Assembly: GCF_004912145.1 (NCBI RefSeq)
Contig: NZ_STGT01000001.1
Coordinates: 930,001-994,000, forward strand
Length of the DNA: 64,000 nt
Direction: 5' to 3'
Origin: Peteryoungia rhizophila
GTDB taxonomy: Bacteria; Pseudomonadota; Alphaproteobacteria; Rhizobiales; Rhizobiaceae
A program made the position numbers and the translations under genes. Position 1 is the first letter of the stretch. Each line of letters starts with the position of its first letter. Under the pieces are notes generated by a model. It saw only the letters and a program-made list of their open reading frames with translations, ran no database searches and was not told the origin of the DNA. Of this stretch, positions 46,296 through 56,502 are shown one piece after another.

Positions 46296-46709
46296 ATGGC
46301 ACGGGAGATCGAAGGCGTTCTGGAAGCGGCGCTCTATGCGTCCGACCTCGACGCTGCCGAGCGCTTCTATGGCACCGTGCTCGGCCTGGAGCGCATTGCG
46401 CGGCATGACAATCGGCACATCTTCTTCCGCTGCGGACAGACGGTGGTGCTGATCTTCAATCCCGCCGAGACGGTGAAGCCTGCGCCAGCAGGTTCACTGC
46501 CGGTACCGGCGCATGGCGCAAGCGGCGCAGGGCATCTGTGCTTTCGTGTCAGCAGCGATGCGCTCGACGACATGGTGGCGCGGCTGAGCTCCGCCGGGAT
46601 TGCCATCGAAGCCGATTTCCGCTGGCCCGGCGGCGCCCGCTCGATCTATTTCCGTGATCCGGCCGGCAACAGCCTGGAATGCGCCGAACCCAAACTCTGG
46701 AATCTCTGA
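46296..46709 (+). CDS. VOC-family protein between rph and rdgB
   Basis: Small protein of 137 residues with the glyoxalase/bleomycin-resistance/dioxygenase fold: [23 protein letters not shown] at the start, HNRHIFF-like [10 protein letters not shown], then [19 protein letters not shown] and the ending [17 protein letters not shown] with the metal Glu. Inserted in the rph-rdgB operon with an 18-bp gap before and 7 bp after, so co-transcribed. The substrate is unknown. Confidence 0.9.
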   Translation: MAREIEGVLEAALYASDLDAAERFYGTVLGLERIARHDNRHIFFRCGQTVVLIFNPAETVKPAPAGSLPVPAHGASGAGHLCFRVSSDALDDMVARLSSAGIAIEADFRWPGGARSIYFRDPAGNSLECAEPKLWNL

Positions 46710-46716
46710 GGACAGC

Positions 46717-47361
46717 ATGCGCAAGCTCGATACCCGCACGATCGTCGTTGCCAGCCACAATGCCGGCAAGATCGCCGAAATCGCCGATCTGATCGGGCCC
46801 TTCGGCTTTTCGGCCAAGTCGGCCAAGGATCTGAACTTCGTCGAACCGGATGAAACCGGCACGACCTTCGAGGAGAATGCCGCGATCAAGGCGCTCGCCT
46901 CGTCCAAGGCATCCGGCCTGCCTGCCCTTTCGGATGACAGCGGCCTCGTCATCGATGCACTCGACGGTGCGCCTGGCGTCTACACGGCCAACTGGGCCGA
47001 ACGCGAGGACGGCAGCCGTGACTTTCCCTGGGCGATGGAGAAGGTGGAAAAGGCGCTTGCGGAGCGTGGCGCGACCGAACCATCACAGCGGACCTGCCGC
47101 TTTGTCAGCGTGCTCTGCCTCGCCTGGCCCGATGGGCATATCGAATTCTTTCGTGGTGAAGTCGAAGGCGTAGTGGCCTGGCCGCCGCGCGGGTCCGCCG
47201 GCTTCGGCTATGATCCGGTCTTCCAGCCGGAAGGCCATGAGCGCACCTTCGGCGAGATGACGGCGGACGAGAAGCATGGCTGGAAGCCGGGCGATGCTGA
47301 AGCGCTGTCGCACCGCGCACGCGCCTTCAAGCTCTTCGTCGAAACCTGCCTGGAGGCCTGA
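46717..47361 (+). CDS. rdgB: XTP/dITP diphosphatase
   Basis: House-cleaning enzyme that hydrolyses dITP, XTP and HAM1-type noncanonical purine triphosphates so they do not enter DNA; 214 residues from the ATG at 46717. The signature segments are [15 protein letters not shown], the acidic motif [36 protein letters not shown] and [12 protein letters not shown]. The frame stays open upstream to 46600 through the end of the VOC gene but shows no family sequence there. Confidence 0.96.
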   Translation: MRKLDTRTIVVASHNAGKIAEIADLIGPFGFSAKSAKDLNFVEPDETGTTFEENAAIKALASSKASGLPALSDDSGLVIDALDGAPGVYTANWAEREDGSRDFPWAMEKVEKALAERGATEPSQRTCRFVSVLCLAWPDGHIEFFRGEVEGVVAWPPRGSAGFGYDPVFQPEGHERTFGEMTADEKHGWKPGDAEALSHRARAFKLFVETCLEA

Positions 47362-47365
47362 CGCC

Positions 47366-48547
47366 TTGACCGACCGGTCCTTCACGCTTCTGCCCGACAC
47401 CGGTGAGCCCGGTTTCGGCGTTTATGTGCACTGGCCCTTCTGTGCGGCCAAATGCCCTTACTGCGACTTCAACAGCCATGTGCGCCACCAGCCGGTGGAC
47501 CAGTCGCGCTTCGTCGCCGCTTTTCTCGGCGAGCTGAAGGCTGTCAGGGCCATATCCGGTGCGAAGACCGTGACCAGCGTCTTCATGGGCGGCGGCACGC
47601 CTTCGCTGATGGATCCATCGACGGTCGGGGCGATCCTCGACGGAATCGCCGCCAACTGGCATATGCCGGATGGTATCGAGATCACCATGGAGGCCAATCC
47701 GTCGAGCGTGGAGGCGACCCGCTTTCATGGCTACCGGGCCGCCGGCGTGAACCGCGTGTCGCTCGGCGTGCAGGCGCTGAATGATCCGGATCTGCGCTTC
47801 CTTGGACGACTGCATGACGTCGCGGATGCGCTGAAAGCCATCAAGCTGGCGCGCGAGATCTTCCCGCGCATGTCCTTCGACCTGATCTACGCGCGGCCGA
47901 ACCAGACGGTGGATGCCTGGGAGCGTGAGCTGAAGGAAGCCATGTCCTATGCGGTCGACCATCTGTCGCTCTACCAGCTGACGATCGAGGAGGGCACGGC
48001 CTTCTACGGCCTGCACAAGGCCGGCAAGCTGATCGTGCCCGACGACGAGCATGCCGCGACGCTTTACGAGGCGACGCAGGAGATCACGGCGCGCGAGGGG
48101 CTTCCGGCCTATGAGGTCTCGAACCATGCGCGGCCTGGTGCTGAGAGCCGGCACAACCTCACCTATTGGCGCTATGGCGACTATGCCGGCGTTGGTCCGG
48201 GCGCGCATGGGCGGTTAACGCAGGGGCGCACGAAGATCGCGACGGTGGCCGAGCGTCATCCGGAAACATGGCTTGCAGCCGTCGAGCAGAATGGTCATGG
48301 GATCATCGAGCGCGAGGACCTGGATCACGAGGCCCAGGCCGACGAGCTTCTCCTGATGGGGCTTCGCCTGCGCGAGGGTGTCGATCTCGCCCGCTGGCAG
48401 CAGCTTTCCGGCCGCGATCCCGATCCGGACAAGGAGCAGTTCCTGCTGGACCACGGCTTCATCGAGCGGCTCGGCAATTCCCGCCTGCGCTGCACGCCGC
48501 CGGGCATGTTGATCCTCGACGCCGTCGTCGCGGATCTCGCCTGCTGA
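47366..48547 (+). CDS. hemW: Radical-SAM haem chaperone HemW
   Basis: Formerly annotated as oxygen-independent coproporphyrinogen oxidase; HemW binds haem and delivers it to respiratory proteins. The 393-residue protein has the radical-SAM triad Cys26, Cys30 and Cys33 (CAAKCPYC) followed by DFNSH, which lacks the fourth Cys of true HemN; also GGGTPSLM and the ELT-type region. The TTG at 47366 gives the normal N-terminus four bases after the rdgB stop. Confidence 0.94.
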   Translation: MTDRSFTLLPDTGEPGFGVYVHWPFCAAKCPYCDFNSHVRHQPVDQSRFVAAFLGELKAVRAISGAKTVTSVFMGGGTPSLMDPSTVGAILDGIAANWHMPDGIEITMEANPSSVEATRFHGYRAAGVNRVSLGVQALNDPDLRFLGRLHDVADALKAIKLAREIFPRMSFDLIYARPNQTVDAWERELKEAMSYAVDHLSLYQLTIEEGTAFYGLHKAGKLIVPDDEHAATLYEATQEITAREGLPAYEVSNHARPGAESRHNLTYWRYGDYAGVGPGAHGRLTQGRTKIATVAERHPETWLAAVEQNGHGIIEREDLDHEAQADELLLMGLRLREGVDLARWQQLSGRDPDPDKEQFLLDHGFIERLGNSRLRCTPPGMLILDAVVADLAC

Positions 48548-48559
48548 GGAGAACGAGCG

Positions 48560-49297
48560 ATGCCGGTCGACAAAGCCTTTGCCCGCTTCGACATGGCCCG
48601 CCTCTACGACGCCTTCAACCATCACGGCGAAGACGGCGATTTCTACGAGAATTTCGCCGAGACGCCCTGCCGCGTGCTCGACATCGGATGCGGCACGGGA
48701 TCGATGACGGTGCGCCTGGCAAACCGCGGGCACAAGGTCACGGGTGTCGATCCAGCAAATGGCATGCTGCAGGTCGCGCGGATGAAGGACAGCGACGGTC
48801 GGGTCGATTGGATCCATGCCCCGGCCGCGGAGTTTACGGTTCCCGAGCGTTTCGACCTCGCGATCATGACGGGCCATGTCTTTCAGGTGTTTCTCGACGA
48901 TGCCGAAACGCTGGCGGCCTTGCGCAACATTCGCCGGCATATGGTGCCAGGCGGCAGACTGATCCTCGAAAGCCGCAACCCGCTGGCGAAAGCCTGGGAA
49001 GACTGGACACGGGAGAAGACCCGCGAAGAGCGGATCATCGACGGTGTCGGGCCGGTGGAGGTCACCTACCAGATCAAGGACATCGAAGCCGAACATGTGA
49101 CCTTCGATGCGGTCTTCGCAGTGGAAGCTACGGGCGAAACGCTGACCAGCGAGAGCCGGCTGCGGTTTCCGGCAGCCGGGACCATCGAACGGCTCCTCGC
49201 AGAGGCAGGCTTTGGCGAGAGCGTGCTACTCGGCTGGTGGGATCGCACGCCCTATTCGGAAACCAGCCCTGAGATCATCGCGATCGCACGCGCCTGA
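48560..49297 (+). CDS. Class I SAM-dependent methyltransferase
   Basis: Small-molecule methyltransferase of 245 residues. Motif I is readable in VLDIGCGTGSMTVRLANRGH, then VDPANGMLQVAR, and the post-motif FDLAIMTGHVFQVFLDDAET. It resembles UbiE/COQ5-like or methyltransferase_25 proteins with unknown substrate. It lies 12 bp after the hemW stop with a GAGGAG ribosome site. The C-terminal half has a beta-rich domain (VTYQIKDIEAEHVTFD) seen in related methyltransferases. Confidence 0.86.
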   Translation: MPVDKAFARFDMARLYDAFNHHGEDGDFYENFAETPCRVLDIGCGTGSMTVRLANRGHKVTGVDPANGMLQVARMKDSDGRVDWIHAPAAEFTVPERFDLAIMTGHVFQVFLDDAETLAALRNIRRHMVPGGRLILESRNPLAKAWEDWTREKTREERIIDGVGPVEVTYQIKDIEAEHVTFDAVFAVEATGETLTSESRLRFPAAGTIERLLAEAGFGESVLLGWWDRTPYSETSPEIIAIARA

Positions 49298-49312
49298 ACC
49301 GACATTCGGATA

Positions 49313-49352
49313 CAAAAAAGCCACCGCATGCCCGTCCGGGGATTGCGGTGGC
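49313..49352 (-). terminator. Rho-independent terminator of dnaA
   Basis: Stem GCCACCGCA (49320-49328) / TGCGGTGGC (49344-49352), nine perfect pairs with a 15-nt loop, followed on the minus strand by six T residues. It lies 21 bp after the dnaA stop. The methyltransferase gene on the plus strand ends just before it. Confidence 0.88.
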
Positions 49353-49373
49353 CCATTTCTGCCGGCAATCGGC

Positions 49374-50927
49374 TTATTCGTTGATCAGGCGACGCAGCAG
49401 TTCGATTTCCTGCGACAGCTTCTGATCATTGGAGATCAGATCCTCGATCTTGCGAACCGCATGAAGGACGGTCGTGTGGTCACGTCCGCCGAAGCGACGG
49501 CCGATTTCCGGGAAGGAGCGCGGCGTCAGCGTCTTCGACAGATACATGGCGATCTGGCGCGGCTTGACGATGACACGGGTGCGGCGATTGGAGACGAGCT
49601 CCTGGCGCGACACATTGTAGTGGCGGGCGACGACACGCTGGATGTCCTCGATACGCACGCGCTTCTGATCACCGGCACCGACGAGGTGGGCGAGCAGTTC
49701 ATCGACGCGTTCGATCGACAGGTTCGGCTCGAAGGAACGGCGGAAGAGCAGTTGGTTGAAGGCACCTTCCAGGTCACGGCCGCTGCTGGTGATGTTGCGG
49801 GCGACGTGTTCGAGAATGTCGGCCGGGATGTCGATCGACGGATCGTCCTTGCGGACGACTTCGAGGCGCGACTTCATCATGTCGAGGCGCATGTCGTAGT
49901 CAGGCGCTTCCATCTCGATGGCAACGCCACCCTGAAGACGCGAACGAACGCGGGGATCGAGCGATTCCAGCTCCCAGGGCGCGCGGTCGGCGGCGACGAC
50001 GACCTGCTTGGCGCTGTCGAGCAGCATGTTCAGCAGATGGCAGAATTCGTGCTGGATCATCTTACCCTGCAGGAACTGCATGTCATCGATGATCAGGAGG
50101 TCGATGTTGCGCAACGAGTCCTTCAGCGTCAGGGCATCATTGTCGCGGATCGCGGTTGCGAAACGCCACATGAAATATTCGGCGGTCAGATAGACCACGC
50201 GCGGTGCGCGCGGGCTGTGCACCGCAGCATTGGCGATCGCCTGCAGAAGGTGGGTCTTGCCCAGCCCAACCGAGGAATGGATGAAGAGCGGGTTGAAGCG
50301 CACGGCGCCGGCACCAGCTTCGGCAATGGTCTTGGCGGCGGCTAGCGCCACGCGGTTGGACGCGCCTTCGACGAAACCGTCAAAGGTGTAGCGGCTATCG
50401 AGCGGCGAGCCGAACAGCGGGCTGGCCGTGCTGGTCGCGCGGCCCGTGACCGACGACGGGCCGGGAGGAGAGGCGATCTGACCGAGGCTCGGGCCCATCT
50501 TGCGGGCTGCGGCCTGCTGGGGAGCGGGCTCGGCACCCACCTGGCGTTCGTCCAGGATCGGGCCGCGGGTGTTGCGGCTGGCGGTGCGGACCATGATCTC
50601 GATCTTCAGGATCGAGGGATCCTCTGCCTGGAAGATCGACGTGATCAGATCCAAGTAGCGGTTGTTGATCCAGGACTTCAGGAACGTCGTGGGAACCGTC
50701 AGGCGCACCACGCTCTTCGAAGCCGAATGCAGCTTCAGACGCGCGAACCAGCTCTGGTAGACATCAACCCCGACCTGAGCCTTCAGTCGCTTGCTGAAGC
50801 GGTCGAAGAGGTCGCTATGTGTCATTCCGGCATTCTCTCCTGCTCCGTCGGAGCACGTGGCGCCAAGCGCCGACTGTGCATTGTCCCCGTTTACCAACGC
50901 ACTGGCCGTCATCGAGTTCATGTGCAT
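49374..50927 (-). CDS. dnaA: Chromosomal replication initiator DnaA
   Basis: Initiator ATPase of 517 residues. Domain I (about 35-105, [20 protein letters not shown]), variable linker domain II, AAA+ domain III with Walker [15 protein letters not shown] and Walker [13 protein letters not shown], and domain IV HTH with the DnaA signature [15 protein letters not shown]. The ATG at 50927 follows GGAAGG seven bases before it; an in-frame start at 51035 would add a non-conserved leader. Length is longer than E. coli, as usual in Rhizobiaceae. Confidence 0.96.
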   Translation of the reverse strand: MHMNSMTASALVNGDNAQSALGATCSDGAGENAGMTHSDLFDRFSKRLKAQVGVDVYQSWFARLKLHSASKSVVRLTVPTTFLKSWINNRYLDLITSIFQAEDPSILKIEIMVRTASRNTRGPILDERQVGAEPAPQQAAARKMGPSLGQIASPPGPSSVTGRATSTASPLFGSPLDSRYTFDGFVEGASNRVALAAAKTIAEAGAGAVRFNPLFIHSSVGLGKTHLLQAIANAAVHSPRAPRVVYLTAEYFMWRFATAIRDNDALTLKDSLRNIDLLIIDDMQFLQGKMIQHEFCHLLNMLLDSAKQVVVAADRAPWELESLDPRVRSRLQGGVAIEMEAPDYDMRLDMMKSRLEVVRKDDPSIDIPADILEHVARNITSSGRDLEGAFNQLLFRRSFEPNLSIERVDELLAHLVGAGDQKRVRIEDIQRVVARHYNVSRQELVSNRRTRVIVKPRQIAMYLSKTLTPRSFPEIGRRFGGRDHTTVLHAVRKIEDLISNDQKLSQEIELLRRLINE

Positions 50928-51473
50928 ATTGCCGCCTTCCAAAAACATTCCTGGTGTCGGGCGTTTCAATCCCCGCCCGACAGCCGCTTCATCTCGCGCC
51001 GACCCCGAAGGATCGACAGTCCCCAGACGCGTCACAAGAGCGCTTCAGCCAAAAGCACCCGCATGACTTGCCCCTCGCCCCCTCAAGACGATGGTCGTCC
51101 CTTGTCCCCAAACCGCATCCTCGACATACGGCTCGAAATTCTCCGGCCCGGTCTGCGATACTGCAGACAAGACACAAATCGTCATCGCGCGGAAACGGCT
51201 ACGTCTCCGATGCAACTCCGAACACTTTATGATAAAACGGAATGGAAACACTCCGCTCCGGCAAGGGATGACTGGTCCAGACCACATTTCTGCCGTCCGA
51301 TCCGTCGTTCCGGAGGTTTCCCTGCCCCCTTGCTGGAGATCATTAAGGCAGGATCAAATGGCAAGATCAACCGGGATTTTTGCGCAAACTCCAGCGCTGG
51401 CCATTGACTCTTGATACTTCATTTTTGCGTCACATTCGGGCGAAAAAGAATCGCTTTTGAATCAAGGAGATTC

Positions 51474-51635
51474 ATGAGCAGTTGCAAAATGGACCTCTTG
51501 CGGAGCAGAAAAATAAAAAATCTCTTGACTCGCAAGGCGCCCAACCTCCCCCTGCGGAAAGTAGACACAGAGTTGAGCACCTCCTTCAACCCAATGAATT
51601 TATTGAATAATTTCTGTCACGCGAATGACAAGTAA
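51474..51635 (+). CDS. Possible small ORF in the dnaA-rpsT gap
   Basis: A 53-residue frame starting MSSCKMDLLRSRKIKNLL with AAGGAG four bases upstream of the ATG. It is Lys/Leu/Arg-rich at the start, Asn-rich at the end, and matches no family I know. It runs antisense to nothing known and lies in AT-rich DNA where chance ORFs are common. Reported only because of the good ribosome site. Confidence 0.2.
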   Translation: MSSCKMDLLRSRKIKNLLTRKAPNLPLRKVDTELSTSFNPMNLLNNFCHANDK

Positions 51636-51691
51636 ACTTGATTGGGCACATTGCAATGTGTCAACTTCACATGGATGTAACGGAAACGACA

Positions 51692-51718
51692 AAGAGCCCG
51701 GCGAAACGCCAGGCTCTT
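51692..51718 (-). terminator. Terminator of rpsT
   Basis: AAGAGCCCGGCG (51692-51703) pairs with CGCCAGGCTCTT (51707-51718), 12 pairs with one mismatch and a 3-nt loop. On the minus strand it lies 28 bp after the rpsT stop and is followed by a short T-rich stretch (tttgtcgttt). Confidence 0.75.
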
Positions 51719-51745
51719 CAGAAAATGTCGAAAAGGTGTCTAAAA

Positions 51746-52012
51746 TTAGACAGCCAAGGCCTTCACACGAGCGGCGAGACGCGAGATCTTGCGCGATGCC
51801 GTGTTGGCGTGAACAACGCCCTTGGTGGCGGCGCGCTGGATCTCCGGCTGGGCAGCCTGGAGAGCGTCCTTGGCGACCGTCGCGTCGCCGGAAGCGATGG
51901 CTTCCTCGACCTTGCGGATGAAACCACGGACCCGCGAACGACGAGCCTTGTTGACTGCAGTACGGGCAGCGATCTTGCGGGTCGCCTTCTTCGCCGAAGT
52001 TGTGTTGGCCAT
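51746..52012 (-). CDS. rpsT: 30S ribosomal protein S20
   Basis: Primary 16S-binding ribosomal protein of 88 residues. The sequence begins [20 protein letters not shown] and is rich in Lys, Arg and Ala, with the S20 core [15 protein letters not shown] and the conserved [19 protein letters not shown]. The ATG at 52012 after a GAGAGGC ribosome site gives the normal length; the longer open frame upstream is not S20-like. It has its own promoter and terminator. Its position upstream of dnaA is conserved in Rhizobiaceae. Confidence 0.97.
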   Translation of the reverse strand: MANTTSAKKATRKIAARTAVNKARRSRVRGFIRKVEEAIASGDATVAKDALQAAQPEIQRAATKGVVHANTASRKISRLAARVKALAV

Positions 52013-52137
52013 GATGCCTCTCTCGAATTCAAACCAAAGCCCACCATCGCCGCGTCGGGTCGTTGCGACCTGCCATACCAGCACTTGGGGAGCTGTTTCA
52101 TGGGAAAAGCGCATCGGCTTTCCCAACCGTGGGCGGG

Positions 52138-52166
52138 CATATAGCGGGAAAGCGCGAATGCGTCAA
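52138..52166 (-). promoter_or_regulatory. Promoter of rpsT
   Basis: On the minus strand TTGACG (52166-52161) and TATATG (52143-52138) are separated by 17 bp, close to the housekeeping consensus. The start would lie near 52131, giving an untranslated leader of about 120 nt before the rpsT ATG. Confidence 0.7.
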
Positions 52167-52201
52167 CGCGGATTCTGCAGATAACGCGCCGTCCCTCGCG
52201 C

Positions 52202-52975
52202 TTATCTGTTCTGGAAGGCCGGCTTCCGCTTCTCGACGAAGGCGGCCATGCCTTCCTTCTGGTCGGCGGTCGCGAAGAGCGAATGGAACAGGCGGCGCTC
52301 AAAGCGCAATCCTTCCGTCAGCGTTTGCTCGAATGCCCGATTTACGGCTTCCTTGGCCATCATCACTGAAGGCAGCGAGAAGGAGGCGATCTTGGCTGCC
52401 GCTTCCAGCGCCTCGTCCAGCAAGCGCTCCGGTTCGACTACGCGCGCGACGAGGCCGGCGCTTTCGGCTTCCGCTGCATCCATCATCCGGCCTGTCAGGC
52501 AGAGATCCATGGCCTTGGCCTTGCCGACGGCGCGGGTGAGACGTTGCGAGCCACCCATGCCCGGGATGATGCCGAGCGTGATTTCGGGCTGGCCGAACTT
52601 CGCCGTCTTAGACGCAATGATGAAGTCACACATCATGGCGAGCTCGCAGCCACCACCCAGCGCAAAGCCGGACACCGCGGCAATCAGCGGCTTGCGGAAG
52701 CCGGCGATCTCGTCCCAGCCGCCGATGAAGCCGCCGGTATAGGCGTCGACGAATTCGAGCGACTGCATTTCCTTGATATCGGCGCCAGCGGCAAAGGCCT
52801 TCTCCGATCCGGTGACGACGACAGCACCCACGCCTGCATCTGCCTGCAGCTCGGCCAGAAGCTGGCGAAGCTCGCGCATCACGGTCGAGTTCAGGGCATT
52901 CAGCGCCTGGGGCCGGTTCAGCGTGACGAGTGCCACGCGGTCACGGCGTTCCATCAGCAGGGTTTCAAATGACAT
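52202..52975 (-). CDS. Enoyl-CoA hydratase
   Basis: Crotonase-fold enzyme of 257 residues that adds water to trans-2-enoyl-CoA in fatty-acid degradation. The oxyanion-hole segments are [13 protein letters not shown] and [19 protein letters not shown]; the two catalytic Glu are in GCELAM and [12 protein letters not shown]. Length and motifs fit short-chain enoyl-CoA hydratase (FadB1/PaaF-like). It lies between rpsT and mutM on the same strand, a common rhizobial order. Confidence 0.93.
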   Translation of the reverse strand: MSFETLLMERRDRVALVTLNRPQALNALNSTVMRELRQLLAELQADAGVGAVVVTGSEKAFAAGADIKEMQSLEFVDAYTGGFIGGWDEIAGFRKPLIAAVSGFALGGGCELAMMCDFIIASKTAKFGQPEITLGIIPGMGGSQRLTRAVGKAKAMDLCLTGRMMDAAEAESAGLVARVVEPERLLDEALEAAAKIASFSLPSVMMAKEAVNRAFEQTLTEGLRFERRLFHSLFATADQKEGMAAFVEKRKPAFQNR

Positions 52976-53005
52976 GGCGTCCTCCCTTGTGCGGCCTCAG
53001 AGGCC

Positions 53006-53896
53006 TTATTTCTGGCAGCGGCTACAATAGAATGTCGAGCGGCCGGATTGAACTATCCTTTCGACGGTACCCCCACAACCGTCCGTGAGGCAGTCTCGGC
53101 CCTCCCGGTCATAGGCGCGGAAGAAGTGCTGGAAGTAGCCGAGCGTGCCGTCCGCCTGGATGTGGTCGCGCAAGGACGAGCCACCGGCCTGGATGGCATC
53201 TGCAATGACTTCGCGGATGGAATCCGCCAGAAGCGTGAGCTCCTGCCTGGGCTTGCCGGTCTTGGTCACCAGAGTGGAAACCTTGCGGGTCGGGGAGAGA
53301 TGCGCGCGCCAGAGCGCCTCGCAGACATAGATATTGCCGAGACCGGCGATCACCTTCTGGTCGAGCAGCGCGCTTTTCAGCGGCTGGCTGCGGCCGGCGA
53401 AACGTGTCGCCAGATAATCGGCGGAGAGCCTGTTGCCGACCGGCTCGGGACCGAGATCGCGGAAGGCGGGATAAGTGTCGAGCTCCGAGCGCGGCATCAG
53501 GTCCATGAAGCCGAAACGGCGCGGGTCATTATAGATGACGCGGACCGGCCCCTCGGCCCCTTCCAGATGAAAGAGGACGTGGTCGTGCTTTTCGTCCTTG
53601 CTGCGCTCGTGGTGGAAGATGCCGGGCGTCTCTGCCGCCGCGCCAGCCTCGATGCGGAAGGAGCCGGACATGCCGAGATGCGCAATGATCGTCAGGTCGC
53701 CTTCGAAGTCGATCAGCAGATACTTCGCGCGGCGCGACAGGGCCTCAATGCGATGGCCCTCCACCCTTGCGGCAAAATCGCGCGGCAGCGGAAAGCGCAG
53801 ATCCGGGCGGCGTAGCTCGAGGCGCTGCACTGTGGCGCCTTCCATGGTCGGCGCCAAGCCGCGACGGACTGTCTCTACCTCTGGCAATTCCGGCAT
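53006..53896 (-). CDS. mutM: Formamidopyrimidine-DNA glycosylase
   Basis: Base-excision enzyme removing 8-oxoguanine and Fapy lesions, with AP-lyase action. The 296-residue protein begins [17 protein letters not shown] with catalytic Pro2 and Glu3, has the helix-two-turn-helix region [20 protein letters not shown], and a C-terminal zinc finger (CLTDGCGG and YCSRCQK, four Cys). It is divergent from ubiE. All expected residues are present and the length is normal. Confidence 0.97.
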   Translation of the reverse strand: MPELPEVETVRRGLAPTMEGATVQRLELRRPDLRFPLPRDFAARVEGHRIEALSRRAKYLLIDFEGDLTIIAHLGMSGSFRIEAGAAAETPGIFHHERSKDEKHDHVLFHLEGAEGPVRVIYNDPRRFGFMDLMPRSELDTYPAFRDLGPEPVGNRLSADYLATRFAGRSQPLKSALLDQKVIAGLGNIYVCEALWRAHLSPTRKVSTLVTKTGKPRQELTLLADSIREVIADAIQAGGSSLRDHIQADGTLGYFQHFFRAYDREGRDCLTDGCGGTVERIVQSGRSTFYCSRCQK

Positions 53897-54034
53897 TTCA
53901 GCCCATCTTTCTGTTTGAAGCGCCTGTTTTACGGTCTATAGACCAGCCTTGAAGCGGGTGCACTTGCGCAGATAGCGCGTGAGAGCCCTTTTCGCTATGG
54001 TCCGCCCGACCTGTCCGTACCGTGGAGTGAGACG

Positions 54035-54811
54035 ATGACTGCAAGCCGCATTTCCGCCGAGGGTGGCATGGAAACCTCCTATGGCTTCCGCCAGGTCGAC
54101 GAGCAGGAAAAGCAGGGCCTGGTCAACGACGTCTTCCACAAGGTGGCCAAGCGCTACGACATCATGAACGATGTGATGTCGGCCGGTCTGCACCGCGTCT
54201 GGAAGGATGCCATGGTTGCCTCGCTCAATCCGCGCAAGGACGCCACCTATAAGGTGCTGGATGTGGCCGGCGGCACGGGCGACATAGCGTTCCGCATCGT
54301 GGAAGCCTCCAATCGGCTGGCGCATGCGACCGTGCTCGACATCAACGGCTCGATGCTGGGCGTCGGCGCCGAGCGGGCGGACAAGAAGGGGCTTTCGGAC
54401 AACCTGACCTTCGTCGAGGCAAATGCCGAGAGCCTGCCTTTCGAGGACAAGACGTTCGACGCCTATACGATCGCATTCGGCATTCGCAACGTGCCGCATA
54501 TCGACGTGGCGCTGTCGGAGGCTTTCCGGGTCCTGAAGCGCGGCGGCCGGTTGCTGGTGCTGGAATTCTCGGAAGTCGAACTGCCGCTGCTCGACAAGGT
54601 CTATGACGCCTGGTCGTTCAATGCGATCCCGCGCTTTGGCAAGATGATCACGGGCGATGCGGAACCCTATCAGTATCTCGTGGAATCGATCCGCAAGTTC
54701 CCCAACCAGCCGGATTTCGCCCGGATGATCGAACGGGCCGGCTTCTCCAACGTGCGCTACACCAATTATACCGGCGGCATTGCAGCCCTGCATTCCGGCT
54801 GGAAGATCTGA
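54035..54811 (+). CDS. ubiE: Ubiquinone/menaquinone C-methyltransferase UbiE
   Basis: SAM-dependent C-methylation of the quinone ring in ubiquinone synthesis. The 258-residue protein has the UbiE hallmarks: [40 protein letters not shown] (motif I), [21 protein letters not shown] and [20 protein letters not shown]. It starts the ubiE-ubiB pair that normally continues to coaBC in Rhizobiales; here a three-gene signalling cassette follows instead. Confidence 0.97.
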   Translation: MTASRISAEGGMETSYGFRQVDEQEKQGLVNDVFHKVAKRYDIMNDVMSAGLHRVWKDAMVASLNPRKDATYKVLDVAGGTGDIAFRIVEASNRLAHATVLDINGSMLGVGAERADKKGLSDNLTFVEANAESLPFEDKTFDAYTIAFGIRNVPHIDVALSEAFRVLKRGGRLLVLEFSEVELPLLDKVYDAWSFNAIPRFGKMITGDAEPYQYLVESIRKFPNQPDFARMIERAGFSNVRYTNYTGGIAALHSGWKI

Positions 54812-54816
54812 GGCGC

Positions 54817-56391
54817 ATGAGCACGATCGGTGCATATTTCCGCCTGGCGCGGGTCGGCTGGGTGCTGGTGCGGGAAGGTGTCGTCGCAGCCCTTCCTTCC
54901 GAAGGTTTACCTCCCCTCGTCGGCTTCGCCAAGGCGGCCGTGGCGCCCCTCGCCCGCAGCCGGGCGAAATCCGTAGATCGCGCCGACCGACTGGCCAACG
55001 CGGTCGCCAGGCTCGGGCCCTCCTATGTGAAGATCGGCCAGTTCCTTGCAACCCGGCCAGATGTCGTCGGCGCAGAATTCGCTGAGGATCTGTCGGGGCT
55101 GCAGGATCGGATGGCATTCTTCCCGACCGAGGCGTCCCGGGCGACGATCCGCGAGTCTCTCGGCCGGACGATCGAGGATCTCTATGCGCGCTTCGACGAG
55201 CCGATCGCAGCCGCGTCCATCGCGCAGGTGCATCCGGCGGAAGTGGACACGCCCGAGGGGCGCCGCAAGGTGGCCGTGAAGGTAATCCGGCCCGGCGTGC
55301 GCAAGCGGTTTGCGGCGGATCTCGAGGCCATGTATCTCGTCTCGCATCTGCAGGAACGGTTCATCCCGAATTCGCGGAGGCTGCGGCCCGTCGAGGTGAC
55401 GAAGACGCTGGAACAGACCACCAAGGTGGAGATGGACCTGCGGCTCGAGGCGGCGGCCCTGTCCGAGATCGCTGAGAATACCAAGGGTGATCCGGGCTTC
55501 CGCGTGCCGACCGTGGATTGGGAGCGGACCGGCCGGGACGTCGTCACCATGGAGTGGATCGACGGCATCAAGATGTCGGATGTCGACGGTCTTCTGGCTG
55601 CCGGGCATGATCTCAATGCGCTGGCCGACACGCTGATCCAGTCCTTCCTGCGCCATACCTTGCGCGACGGCTTCTTCCATGCCGACATGCATCCGGGCAA
55701 TCTCTTCGTCGATCCCACCGGCATGATCGTCGCAGTCGACATGGGCATTGCGGGGCGGCTGGGCAAGAAGGAACGGCGCTTCCTGGCCGAGATCCTCTAC
55801 GGCTTCATTACGCGCGACTACATGCGCGTGGCTGAGGTGCATTTCGAGGCCGGCTATGTGCCGTCGCACCACAATGTCGCGAGTTTCGCGCAGGCGATCC
55901 GAGCCATCGGCGAGCCGATACATGGCCAGCCGGCAGAGACCATTTCGATGGGCAAACTGCTGACGCTGCTGTTCGAAGTCACCGAGATCTTCGACATGGA
56001 AACGCGGCCGGAACTGGTGATGCTGCAGAAGACCATGGTCGTCGTCGAGGGTGTCTCGCGCATCCTCAATCCGCGCTTCAATATGTGGAAAGCTGCCGAT
56101 CCCGTCGTGTCGCAATGGATCCGTGACAATCTCGGGCCAAAGCGGATCGCGACGGACTTGAAGGACGGTGCGAAGGCCGCCTTGCGTCTCGCTGAAGCCC
56201 TGCCGGAGATCGCTGCCAAGACCGAAAAGCTGCATGGCGAAATCGTGCGAATGAGCGAAGAGGGGCTGCGCTTCGATGCCGCCACTGCCGAGCGCATTGG
56301 ACGGGCCGAGGCACGGCATACGCGGCTCGGCCGGGTGGCACTCTGGGTCATTGCCGTGGCAGCCGTTGTCATCGCAGTTCAGGCCTCCTGA
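54817..56391 (+). CDS. ubiB: Ubiquinone biosynthesis kinase-like protein UbiB
   Basis: ABC1/ADCK-family membrane protein needed for ubiquinone production. The 524-residue protein begins MSTIGAYFRLARVGWVLVREGV and has the KxGQ motif in SYVKIGQFLATRPDV, the kinase-like A-rich loop AASIAQVHPAEV, the nucleotide Lys in KVAVKVIRPG and the metal Asp in HADMHPGNLFVDPTG followed by DMGI. Two membrane helices near the C-terminus (LWVIAVAAVVIAVQ). Starts five bases after ubiE. Confidence 0.95.
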   Translation: MSTIGAYFRLARVGWVLVREGVVAALPSEGLPPLVGFAKAAVAPLARSRAKSVDRADRLANAVARLGPSYVKIGQFLATRPDVVGAEFAEDLSGLQDRMAFFPTEASRATIRESLGRTIEDLYARFDEPIAAASIAQVHPAEVDTPEGRRKVAVKVIRPGVRKRFAADLEAMYLVSHLQERFIPNSRRLRPVEVTKTLEQTTKVEMDLRLEAAALSEIAENTKGDPGFRVPTVDWERTGRDVVTMEWIDGIKMSDVDGLLAAGHDLNALADTLIQSFLRHTLRDGFFHADMHPGNLFVDPTGMIVAVDMGIAGRLGKKERRFLAEILYGFITRDYMRVAEVHFEAGYVPSHHNVASFAQAIRAIGEPIHGQPAETISMGKLLTLLFEVTEIFDMETRPELVMLQKTMVVVEGVSRILNPRFNMWKAADPVVSQWIRDNLGPKRIATDLKDGAKAALRLAEALPEIAAKTEKLHGEIVRMSEEGLRFDAATAERIGRAEARHTRLGRVALWVIAVAAVVIAVQAS

Positions 56392-56502
56392 AAAGCACGC
56401 GCGGCCGCAGGTTCAACCAAATTTTCTTGATCTATCGATGGAACAAAGAGACGAATGTCGCGTTCAACGGCATTGCGCTTTCTTTGTTCCGCCAGGAGTT
56501 AC

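Larger units (their letters stand above)
50928..51745. other. Long non-coding region between dnaA and rpsT
   Basis: 818 bp lacks any recognised gene. The part nearest dnaA is the dnaA leader; roughly 51400-51660 is visibly richer in A and T than the surroundings (for example gaaaaataaaaaatctc and ttattgaataatttc). I found no clear cluster of DnaA boxes (TTATCCACA), so an origin is not claimed. The rpsT terminator at 51692-51718 lies at its right end. The dnaA promoter must be inside, but no convincing pair of elements was identified. Confidence 0.7.

Noticed and set aside
50928..51745. Chromosomal origin of replication upstream of dnaA
   Set aside because: No clear cluster of TTATCCACA-type boxes; in several rhizobia the mapped origin is away from dnaA.
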